From the NCBI GenBank assembly GCA_024277955.1, contig JAJRUE010000030.1, positions 1 through 13,375 on the forward strand: a stretch of 13,375 bases of DNA, in the 5' to 3' direction. Below the pieces are notes generated by a model. That model was not told the origin of the DNA. It saw only the letters and a program-made list of their open reading frames with translations, and made no database searches. The translations under genes and the position numbers were made by a program. This stretch comes from Alphaproteobacteria bacterium. GTDB taxonomy: Bacteria > Pseudomonadota > Alphaproteobacteria > Rhodobacterales > Rhodobacteraceae. Below, piece after piece: positions 7,314-13,116 of the stretch (the first letter of the stretch is position 1; the number at the start of each line of letters is the position of its first letter).

Positions 7314-7735
7314 GACTTGCGCTCGACCGTAAAGGCGCCGGTGGCCGCGGCGACCGGGCGGGCGCGGTCGTCGTCCATGGCGCTGGCCCGCACGAAGGCC
7401 ACCGAACGGGTGACGTGATAGCATTCGGCCCGGGCGTGGATCGCCTGGCCCGGTGTCGCCGGGCGCATGTAGTCGATGCGCAGGTCCAGCGTCGCCGTGC
7501 CCAGCGCCCCGGCCGGATACGACATCACCGCCGCCCCGGCGCAGGTATCCATCAGCGCCGAAACCGCGCCGCCGTGGATCACCCCGCTATCCGGATCGCC
7601 GATCAGCTTTTCATCGTAGGGCAGCATGATTTCCGCCACCCCGTCGCCGAATTCCACCAGTTTCATGCCCAGCGCACGGGCGTGCGGCAGGGCCTCGATA
7701 AAGGCCTGGCCGGCCCTGATGCGTGCGTCGTCCAT
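7310..7735 (-). CDS. PaaI-type hotdog thioesterase (first gene of pair)
   Basis: A 141-residue protein of the PaaI thioesterase family, which clears CoA thioesters that stall in catabolism. Visible features are EKLIGDPDSGVIHGGAVSA with the HGG turn, the helix ALMDTCAGAAV carrying an acidic residue at the usual catalytic position, TLDLRIDYMRP as the central strand, and ATGAFTV at the end. The ATG at 7735 is preceded by AGGGAC with good spacing; starting further upstream would add 26 residues of low-complexity basic sequence unlike the family. It is the first gene of a minus-strand operon with the second hotdog gene and the MATE transporter, and diverges from the first MerR gene across 184 bp. 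The minus-strand TTGCGA-16-CAATAA (7773-7800) is a weak promoter candidate. Confidence 0.9.
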   Translation of the reverse strand: MDDARIRAGQAFIEALPHARALGMKLVEFGDGVAEIMLPYDEKLIGDPDSGVIHGGAVSALMDTCAGAAVMSYPAGALGTATLDLRIDYMRPATPGQAIHARAECYHVTRSVAFVRASAMDDDRARPVAAATGAFTVERKS

Positions 7736-7866
7736 TGGCGGTCCCTTGCTGGTGCCTGTCTGCCGGCTCCGTTTATTGGCCCGCCCCGCCGGTTTCGCAA
7801 GCGCAAACGTCACCCTGCCTTGCCGGCGCGCGCCGGTGCGAACGCTACGATGCGCCGGCTTGGCGA

Positions 7867-7897
7867 TTGAACCCCACCGGCGATCGGGCTACGGTGG
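7867..7897 (+). promoter_or_regulatory. Weak promoter candidate with a dyad upstream of the first MerR gene
   Basis: TTGAAC (7867-7872) lies 17 bases from TACGGT (7890-7895). The inverted repeat CCACCG-N12-CGGTGG (7874-7897) covers the spacer and the -10, the position where MerR proteins often bind. The -10 match is poor (3 of 6). An AGGAGG ribosome site follows at 7904-7909. Confidence 0.3.
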
Positions 7898-7919
7898 CGC
7901 CACAGGAGGACCGCGATCA

Positions 7920-8288
7920 ATGGCCGACACGCGCCTGAGTTTCAAGGAAATGTGCGCCAAGTTCGACGTGACCCCGCGCACCCTGCGCTATTACGAATAC
8001 ATCGAATTGCTGAGCCCCGAAAAAGAGGGCCGCAGCCGGTTTTACACCCCGCGCGAAGTGGGGCGGATGAAGCTGATCATGCGCGGGCGGCGGTTCGGAT
8101 TTTCGCTCGAGGAAATCCGTCAGTGGCTGGAAATGTATGACCAGAAGGGCACGGACGCGCAGATGCAGGTCTGGATCGAGATGGCCGACCGGCAGCTCAA
8201 GGCGCTCAAGGCCGAACGCGACCGGCTGGACGAAACCATCGAAGAACTGGCCCGGCTGCGCGCCGAAACCATCGAGATGCGCGGCTGA
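7920..8288 (+). CDS. MerR family transcriptional regulator (first of a pair)
   Basis: A 122-residue DNA-binding regulator. Residues 7-40 form the winged helix-turn-helix (VTPRTLRYYEYIELLSP), and RRFGFSLEEIRQWLEMYD (58-74) is the conserved end of the MerR DNA-binding region. Residues about 78-120 are a heptad-rich helix, the dimerisation coiled coil. There is only one Cys, inside the DNA-binding domain, and no metal-binding C-terminal loop, so it is not a mercury or copper sensor; it belongs with small MerR regulators of acyl-CoA or amino-acid catabolism such as LiuR. The ATG at 7920 has AGGAGG 10 bases upstream, and with it the protein aligns without gaps to the second MerR over the first 75 residues. 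It diverges from the thioesterase-MATE operon. Confidence 0.92.
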   Translation: MADTRLSFKEMCAKFDVTPRTLRYYEYIELLSPEKEGRSRFYTPREVGRMKLIMRGRRFGFSLEEIRQWLEMYDQKGTDAQMQVWIEMADRQLKALKAERDRLDETIEELARLRAETIEMRG

Positions 8289-8385
8289 TCCGGGCGGCGG
8301 CCGGGACGCATGGAACGGGGCGGGCGGCGCACGAAACGCCGCTGCCCGGCACGAAAAATTGAACACGAATGCCTGCCAAACGAAA

Positions 8386-8415
8386 TGACGTGACGTTATG
8401 TTGACGTAAACGTCA
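8386..8415 (+). promoter_or_regulatory. Candidate MerR operator: TGACGT palindrome plus extra half-sites
   Basis: TGACGTAAACGTCA at 8402-8415 is a perfect 6-2-6 palindrome. Two more direct TGACGT half-sites overlap by one base just upstream (8386-8391 and 8391-8396). It sits in the 256-bp gap between the two MerR genes. Only a lone ACGTCA half-site (7807-7812) was noticed before the first MerR gene. Short ACGT-containing palindromes are, as I recall, typical of LiuR-type MerR operators. A possible promoter just downstream (TTGCAA 8423, TTTATG 8448, 19-base spacer as in MerR-activated promoters) is weak. The rest of the gap holds one GC-rich hairpin (8323-8343) without a T-tract. Confidence 0.6.
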
Positions 8416-8531
8416 TGCGCGCTTGCAAGGCGGGCTGTCAGGTCCAATTTATGAGCCAGGGATGATGGTCGCGTTTTCGGGCGGCCGCATCGCGACAGCA
8501 TGATCCGACCACGCCGGCCGCTACAGGAAAT

Positions 8532-8537
8532 AGGAGG
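8532..8537 (+). promoter_or_regulatory. Ribosome binding site for a TTG start of the second MerR gene
   Basis: AGGAGG is followed after 7 bases by TTG at 8545. An in-frame ATG at 8500 lies upstream of this site and has no comparable ribosome site, so the TTG is the better start. Confidence 0.8.
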
Positions 8538-8544
8538 ACCAGCC

Positions 8545-8943
8545 TTGCCAGAGGAACTTCTGACCATCCGCCAGATGTGTGACCGGTTCGGCGTCACGCC
8601 CCGCACCCTGCGGTTCTACGAAAGCAAGGAACTGCTGTTCCCGCGCCGCGAAGGCCAGCACCGGCTGTTCACGCGGCGCGACCGCGCCCGGCTGAAACTG
8701 ATCCTGCGCGGCAAGCGTTTCGGCTTTTCGCTGGAAGACATCCGCCAGCTGCTGGACCTTTATGACATCGGCGACCAGCAGCGCACCCAGATGCAACGCA
8801 CCTACGAGCTGGCCCAGCAACGGCTGCGCGAAATGGAACGTCAGCGCGACGAACTGAACGAAGCGATCGAGGATCTGCGCGACCAGTTGAAGTGGGGCGA
8901 ACAGGTGATCGCCTCGCAGGACCAGTCCAAGGCCGCCGAATAA
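8545..8943 (+). CDS. MerR family transcriptional regulator (second of a pair, TTG start)
   Basis: A 132-residue paralogue of the preceding MerR protein. Both have MC-x(2)-F-x-VTPRTLR-x-YE at residues 11-26 and RGxRFGFSLE-x-IRQ at 55-68; about half of the first 75 residues are identical with no gap, supporting the TTG start. The winged helix spans residues 7-40 and a long Glu/Arg/Gln-rich coiled coil runs from about 78 to 118, ending in an Ala/Gln-rich tail. No metal-binding cysteines are present, so an acyl-CoA or similar metabolite effector is more likely. It lies 27 bp before the DmdC-like dehydrogenase gene on the same strand, is probably its operon mate, and sits directly downstream of the TGACGT palindrome, suggesting autoregulation and control of the dehydrogenase cluster. 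Confidence 0.93.
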   Translation: MPEELLTIRQMCDRFGVTPRTLRFYESKELLFPRREGQHRLFTRRDRARLKLILRGKRFGFSLEDIRQLLDLYDIGDQQRTQMQRTYELAQQRLREMERQRDELNEAIEDLRDQLKWGEQVIASQDQSKAAE

Positions 8944-8970
8944 CCCGATTTTACCCGACGGAGAATTACG

Positions 8971-10749
8971 ATGCCCAGCTACACCGCCCCCACCAAGGAC
9001 ATGGCTTTCGTGCTGCACGAAATGCTGGACGTGACCGGGGCCGAAATCCCCGGCTATGACGAACTGGAACCCGATTTCACCAGCGCCGTGCTGGAGGAAG
9101 CCGGCAAGATCGCATCCGAAGTGCTGGCGCCGCTGAACCAGGTGGGCGACCGCGAAGGCTGCACCCTGGAAAACGGCGTCGTGCGCACCCCCAAGGGTTT
9201 CAAGGAGGCCTACGACCAGATCTGCGAAGGCGGCTGGCCGGCGCTGGACCTGGACCCGGACTATGGCGGCCAGGGCATGCCCTATGTGCTGGCCACCGCC
9301 GTGGGCGAGATTTTCGTCTCGGCCAACATGTCGTTCAACATGTATACCGGCCTGACGCATGGCGCCTTTTCGGCGATCCACACCCACGGCACCGACGAAC
9401 AGAAGGCCCGCTGGCTGCCCAACATGGCCACCGGCAAGTGGTCGGGCACCATGAACCTGACCGAGCCGCACTGCGGCACCGATCTGGGCCTGATGCGCAC
9501 CCGCGCCGAACCCCGGGACGACGGCACATACAGGATCACCGGCACCAAGATCTTCATTTCCGCCGGCGATCAGGATCTGAGCGAAAACGTGATCCACCTG
9601 GTGCTGGCCAAGGCCCCGGGCGGCGGGCCGGGCACCAAGGGGATTTCGCTGTTCATCGTGCCCAAGATCCTGGTGAACGAAGACGGCAGCCTGGGCGAAC
9701 CCAACGCCGTGTCGGTGGGCAACATCGAAGAAAAGATGGGCATCCACGGCAATGCCACCTGCGTGATGAACTATGACGGCGCGACAGGTTACCTGCTGGG
9801 CAACCTGCACAAGGGCATGCGCGCCATGTTCACGATGATGAACGAAGCGCGCATCGGCGTCGGTCTGCAGGGCTATGCCCAGGCCGAGGTCGCCTACCAG
9901 AACGCGCTTGCCTATGCGCGCGAACGGCTGCAGGGGCGCGATGTCACCGGGGCGAAGAACCCTGACGGGCCGGCGGACCCGCTGATCGTGCACCCGGACA
10001 TCCGGCGCTCGCTGATGGACCAGAAGAGCTTTGTCGAAGGGGCGCGCGCCTTCACGCTGTGGGGCGCCAAGCTGATCGACCGGGCGCAGCGCGCGGGCGA
10101 TGCGGATGCGCACGGGCTGATTTCGCTGATGACCCCGGTGATCAAGGGCTTCCAGACCGACAAGGGCTTCGAGATGTGCGTGCAGGCGCAGCAGGTGTTC
10201 GGCGGCCACGGCTATATCGAGGAAACCGGCATGAGCCAGTTCGTGCGCGATGCCCGCATCACCCAGATCTACGAAGGTGCCAACGGCATCCAGGCGCTGG
10301 ATCTGGTGGGGCGCAAGCTGGCGCTCGACGGCGGCAAGCACGTGATGGCGTTCTTCGAGATGGTCAAGGGCTTCATCAAGGAAAACGAAGGCAACGAAGC
10401 GCTGAAGGCGGATTTCCTGGACCCGCTCAAGGCGGCGAGCAAGGACCTGCAGGCGGCGGGGATGTATTTCATGCAGAACGGCATGAAGAACCCGAACGCG
10501 GCGCTGGCTGGCTCGTATGACTTCATGCACCTCTTTGGCCATGTCTGCCTGGGGCTGATGTGGGGCCGGATGGCGGTGGCGGCGCAAAAGGGCCTGGATG
10601 CGGGCACCGGGGATGCGGCGTTTTACAAGGCCAAGCTGGCGACCGGGCGCTATTACATGGCCCGCCAGTTGCCGGCCACGGCGCTGCACCTGAAGCGCAT
10701 CGAAAGCGGCGCCGACCCGGTGATGGGCTTGGCAGAGGATGCGTTTTAG
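8971..10749 (+). CDS. Acyl-CoA dehydrogenase with C-terminal extension domain, DmdC-like
   Basis: A 592-residue FAD flavoenzyme of the long acyl-CoA dehydrogenase subfamily that includes DmdC (3-methylmercaptopropionyl-CoA dehydrogenase). The order is an N-terminal helical domain (residues about 35-155), the middle beta domain with MNLTEPHCGTDLG (161-173) and FISAGDQD for FAD and substrate binding, the C-terminal helical domain with VFGGHGYIEE, and an added C-terminal domain (about 465-590) with a conserved YDFMHLFGH. The catalytic base is in QIYEGANGIQ, Glu435, the number I recall reported for characterised DmdC. Roseobacters carry several paralogues and not all act on methylmercaptopropionyl-CoA; fatty acyl-CoA is an alternative. 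The start has GGAG 7 bases upstream. Codon choice changes along the gene: Ala codons are mostly GCC early and mostly GCG in the last 40 percent. Confidence 0.93.
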   Translation: MPSYTAPTKDMAFVLHEMLDVTGAEIPGYDELEPDFTSAVLEEAGKIASEVLAPLNQVGDREGCTLENGVVRTPKGFKEAYDQICEGGWPALDLDPDYGGQGMPYVLATAVGEIFVSANMSFNMYTGLTHGAFSAIHTHGTDEQKARWLPNMATGKWSGTMNLTEPHCGTDLGLMRTRAEPRDDGTYRITGTKIFISAGDQDLSENVIHLVLAKAPGGGPGTKGISLFIVPKILVNEDGSLGEPNAVSVGNIEEKMGIHGNATCVMNYDGATGYLLGNLHKGMRAMFTMMNEARIGVGLQGYAQAEVAYQNALAYARERLQGRDVTGAKNPDGPADPLIVHPDIRRSLMDQKSFVEGARAFTLWGAKLIDRAQRAGDADAHGLISLMTPVIKGFQTDKGFEMCVQAQQVFGGHGYIEETGMSQFVRDARITQIYEGANGIQALDLVGRKLALDGGKHVMAFFEMVKGFIKENEGNEALKADFLDPLKAASKDLQAAGMYFMQNGMKNPNAALAGSYDFMHLFGHVCLGLMWGRMAVAAQKGLDAGTGDAAFYKAKLATGRYYMARQLPATALHLKRIESGADPVMGLAEDAF

Positions 10750-10787
10750 GAAAGGGTCCAGAGGCGCAAGCAACAGGGAGTGACCAG

Positions 10788-11000
10788 ATGCCGAAACGAT
10801 TTCGCCTGACCCGCCGCTTTCCGGTCGCGATGACCGAAGACGGCTACCGCAAGCTGCGTTCCTTCGCGCGCGAAGCCGGGTTGGACGAAGGCGAGGCGCT
10901 GTCGTTCCTGTTCGAAAACTTTTCCAGCGTCATCGACCACGACAACCTGGCCCACCGGCTGCGGCTGTTCAATTCCGAACTGGAGGCGCGCAAGAAATGA
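10788..11000 (+). CDS. Small conserved-looking protein with ribbon-helix-helix character
   Basis: A 70-residue basic protein that I do not recognise by name. The start ATG has AGGGAG 7 bases upstream, and the stop overlaps the ATG of the next dehydrogenase gene (ATGA), so it is very likely translated. Residues 10-46 fit a ribbon-helix-helix pattern: a short strand RFPVAM, a helix TEDGYRKLRSFAREA, a turn GLDE, and a second helix EALSFLFENF; a basic N-terminal tail (MPKRFRLTRR) and another amphipathic helix (DNLAHRLRLFNSELEARKK) flank it. RHH proteins are DNA-binding dimers, so an operon regulator is one reading; a small subunit or chaperone for the flanking dehydrogenases is another. The RHH idea is a pattern judgement from the sequence. 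Confidence 0.8.
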   Translation: MPKRFRLTRRFPVAMTEDGYRKLRSFAREAGLDEGEALSFLFENFSSVIDHDNLAHRLRLFNSELEARKK

Positions 11001-12181
11001 CCGATCCCGCCCAGGTTTCACCCGACCAGAGCCAGCCCGGCCAGCCTTCGGGCTGGATGACCGACGAACACCGGATGCTGGCGGAAATGACGGCGCGCTT
11101 CATCGAAGAAGAATGGCGCCCGCATTTCGCACGCTGGCGCAAACAGGGCGAAATGGACCGCGACACCTGGCGACAGGCGGGCGAACTGGGGCTGCTCTGC
11201 CCTTCGATCCCCACCCGATACGGCGGCGCCGGCGGCGATTTCGGCCACGAAGCGGTGATCATGCTGGAAGCGGCGCGCGCCAACCTCGCCAGTTGGGGCA
11301 ACGGCATCCATTCGGGCATCGTCGCCCATTACATCCTGGCCTATGGCACCGAGGAACAAAAACAGCGCTGGCTGCCGAAAATGGCCACCGGCGAGATCGT
11401 CACCGCGCTGGCGATGACCGAACCCTCGGGCGGCTCGGACGTGCAGGGCATCCGGACCCGCGCGCTGCGCGATGGCAACGCCTACCGGCTCACGGGGCAA
11501 AAAACCTTCATCACCAACGGCCAGCACGCCAACCTGATCCTGGTCGCGGCCAAGACCGACCCCAGCGAAGGCGCCAGGGGCATCTCGCTGGTCGCGGTGG
11601 AAACCGAGGGTGCCACCGGCTTTACCCGCGGGCGCAACCTGGAAAAGGTCGGCTGCCACGCCGCCGATACCTCGGAACTGTTCTTCGAAGACGTGGAAAT
11701 CCCGCCGGAAAACATCCTTGGCGGCGAAGAGGGCCAGGGCTTTGCCCAGATGATGCAGCAACTGCCGCAGGAACGGCTGATCATCGGCTGCGGCGCGGTG
11801 GGCGCGATGGAAGGGGCGGTGGAACGCACCATCGCCTATTGCAAGGAACGCCAGGCCTTCGGCGGCCCGATCCTGCAATTCCAGAACACCCGCTTCAAGC
11901 TGGCCGAATGCCAGACCAAAACCACCGTCGCGCGCGCCTTCCTGGACGCCTGCATCAGCGAACACCTGTCGGGCGGGCTGTCGGTGGAAAAGGCGGCCAT
12001 GGGGAAATACTGGCTGACCGACACCCAGGGCGAGGTGCTGGACGACTGCGTGCAACTGCATGGCGGCTACGGCTACATGATCGAATACGACATCGCCGAA
12101 ATGTGGGCCGATGCACGGGTGCAGCGGATCTACGGCGGCACCAACGAAATCATGAAGGAGCTGATCGCAAGATCGCTGTAA
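10997..12181 (+). CDS. Acyl-CoA dehydrogenase of the long-chain (LCAD) type
   Basis: A 394-residue enzyme of normal acyl-CoA dehydrogenase length. It has a helical N-terminal domain with GLLCPSIPTRYGGAGGDF, MTEPSGGSDVQGI and KTFITNGQHA in the beta domain, and QLHGGYGYM in the C-terminal domain. The usual YEGT catalytic Glu position reads IYGGTNEIMKELIARSL, with Gly in place of Glu; this, with LPQERL carrying Glu259, is the arrangement of mitochondrial LCAD, where the base comes from the earlier helix. It would oxidise acyl-CoA to trans-2-enoyl-CoA and pass electrons to ETF; long or branched substrates are likely but unproven. GGAGG lies 10 bases upstream of the ATG, which overlaps the stop of the small RHH-like gene. 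A Gln/Pro-rich leader (about 20 residues) precedes the domain. Confidence 0.95.
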   Translation: MTDPAQVSPDQSQPGQPSGWMTDEHRMLAEMTARFIEEEWRPHFARWRKQGEMDRDTWRQAGELGLLCPSIPTRYGGAGGDFGHEAVIMLEAARANLASWGNGIHSGIVAHYILAYGTEEQKQRWLPKMATGEIVTALAMTEPSGGSDVQGIRTRALRDGNAYRLTGQKTFITNGQHANLILVAAKTDPSEGARGISLVAVETEGATGFTRGRNLEKVGCHAADTSELFFEDVEIPPENILGGEEGQGFAQMMQQLPQERLIIGCGAVGAMEGAVERTIAYCKERQAFGGPILQFQNTRFKLAECQTKTTVARAFLDACISEHLSGGLSVEKAAMGKYWLTDTQGEVLDDCVQLHGGYGYMIEYDIAEMWADARVQRIYGGTNEIMKELIARSL

Positions 12182-12232
12182 GGAGAAAGACTTGACCGCA
12201 GCACGCGCCGATAGCCGGGGACGCCTCCGGCG

Positions 12233-12256
12233 GGAGTATTTTGGCAAAGAAGAAAC
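12233..12256 (+). repeat. Left copy of a 24-bp inverted intergenic repeat
   Basis: Runs GGAGTATTTTG then GCAAAGAAGAAAC. It matches the reverse complement of 12390-12413 at 23 of 24 positions. It lies 51 bases after the LCAD-type gene's stop. Just upstream CTCC can pair with its GGAG, making a small hairpin followed by TATTTT that could act as a weak terminator. The element resembles intergenic sequences I recall from many Rhodobacterales genomes. Confidence 0.8.
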
Positions 12257-12264
12257 AGCAGGTG

Positions 12265-12303
12265 CGCCCCGGACCGCCGGCATGCACCGGCCCGCCCGGG
12301 GCG
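12265..12303 (+). other. Two-tier GC-rich stem-loop inside the inverted repeat pair
   Basis: CGCCCCGG (12265-12272) pairs perfectly with CCGGGGCG (12296-12303). Inside, GCCGG pairs with CCGGC around a six-base loop (CATGCA). No T-tract follows directly. It could be part of a structured untranslated region or a small RNA; nothing shows which. Confidence 0.5.
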
Positions 12304-12389
12304 GCTTCTCCTTTGACGGCCATCGGCTCTCCAGCCTGTACCGCGAGACGATGACAGCACGAAACCGGTTAACGGACTCTTATCTGCCG

Positions 12390-12413
12390 GTTTCTTCTTT
12401 GCAAAAATACTCC
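12390..12413 (-). repeat. Right copy of the 24-bp inverted intergenic repeat
   Basis: Reverse complement of the left copy with one mismatch (T for G after TATTTT). The two copies bound a 181-bp unit and would pair in a transcript. On the plus strand it is followed by GGGGGTG and a GC hairpin, as at 5357-5431. Confidence 0.8.
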
Positions 12414-12421
12414 GCGGGGGT

Positions 12422-12442
12422 GCGGGGGCGCGAAGCCCCCGC
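12422..12442 (+). terminator. GC hairpin beside the right repeat; terminator-like but without T-tract
   Basis: GCGGGGGC pairs perfectly with GCCCCCGC around the loop GCGAA. The sequence after it (GCCGCCGCT) has no T-run, unlike the matching hairpin at 5409-5431, so it is probably leaky. It lies 24 bases before the GST start and may reduce readthrough from the dehydrogenase genes into GST and thiolase. Confidence 0.4.
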
Positions 12443-12466
12443 CGCCGCTAACCAGGGAGACACACG

Positions 12467-13102
12467 ATGACGATCAAACTCCACTGCTTCGGCGAAAGCG
12501 GCAATTCCTACAAGGCGGCGCTGGCGCTGGAACTTTCCGGCCTCGAGTGGGAGCCGGTCTTTGTCGATTTCTTCAACGGCGCCACCCGCACCGAGGAATT
12601 CCGCAAGCTGAACCCGATGGGCGAAGCGCCGGTGATGGAGGACGGCGACATCGTGCTGTCGCAGTCCGGCGTGATCCAGGATTACGTTTCCTCGAAATCC
12701 GGCAAGCTCGGCGGCCGGTCGGCCGCCGCCCGGCGCGAGATCCTGCGCTGGCAGTTCTGGGACAATCACAAGCTGTCCTCGCCCGCCGGCATGACCCGTT
12801 TCCTGATGAACTTCCTGCCCGAGGAAAAGCGCCCGCAAGAGGTGATCGCCTTTACCCAGGCGCGTCTGAAATCCGCCTACAGGGTGCTGGATGACGCGCT
12901 GGCCGGGCGGTCTTTCCTGATCGGCGACGTGCTGACCATCGCCGACCTCAGCTGCTGCGGCTATCTCTATTACCCCGAACCTTTCGGTTTCGACCGCGCC
13001 GAGTGGCCCAATATCGACGCCTGGCTGACCCGCATCAGCGAAACGCCCGGCTGGAAACACCCCTATGATCTGATGCCCGGCTCGCCCGCCGACCGGGCCT
13101 GA
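12467..13102 (+). CDS. Glutathione S-transferase family protein
   Basis: A 211-residue protein, the usual GST length. The N-terminal thioredoxin-like domain (about 1-78) starts IKLHCFGESGNSYKAALAL with Ser11 and Ser14 near the glutathione position, has the cis-Pro in MGEAPVM (51-57), and SQSGVIQDYV (65-74) where most GSTs have ESxAI. The helical C-terminal domain contains FLIGDVLTIADLSCCGYLY, the conserved N-capping Asp motif. It could conjugate or remove glutathione from an electrophilic intermediate; the actual substrate is unknown. AGGGAG lies 7 bases upstream of the ATG. Its place between acyl-CoA dehydrogenase and thiolase genes suggests a helper role in the acyl-CoA pathway, such as handling reactive enoyl-CoA or thiol intermediates. 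That role is inference. Confidence 0.92.
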   Translation: MTIKLHCFGESGNSYKAALALELSGLEWEPVFVDFFNGATRTEEFRKLNPMGEAPVMEDGDIVLSQSGVIQDYVSSKSGKLGGRSAAARREILRWQFWDNHKLSSPAGMTRFLMNFLPEEKRPQEVIAFTQARLKSAYRVLDDALAGRSFLIGDVLTIADLSCCGYLYYPEPFGFDRAEWPNIDAWLTRISETPGWKHPYDLMPGSPADRA

Positions 13103-13103
13103 A

Positions 13104-13109
13104 AGAGGA
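13104..13109 (+). promoter_or_regulatory. Ribosome binding site that decides the thiolase start
   Basis: AGAGGA lies right after the GST stop. It is 1 base from the ATG at 13111 but 7 bases from the in-frame ATG at 13117, favouring the second. Confidence 0.65.
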
Positions 13110-13116
13110 AATGACC

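Noticed and set aside
8500..8544. ATG at 8500 as the start of the second MerR protein
   Set aside because: It lies upstream of the AGGAGG site and adds 15 residues that break the gap-free alignment with the first MerR; TTG at 8545 fits both.
8521..10773. 750-codon open frame on the minus strand
   Set aside because: It mirrors the MerR and DmdC-like genes, has a His/Gln/Ala-rich translation typical of antisense frames in GC-rich DNA, and no recognisable domain.
12233..12413. Insertion sequence or transposon remnant
   Set aside because: No transposase coding and no target duplication were seen; a REP-like repeat pair explains the inverted copies better.
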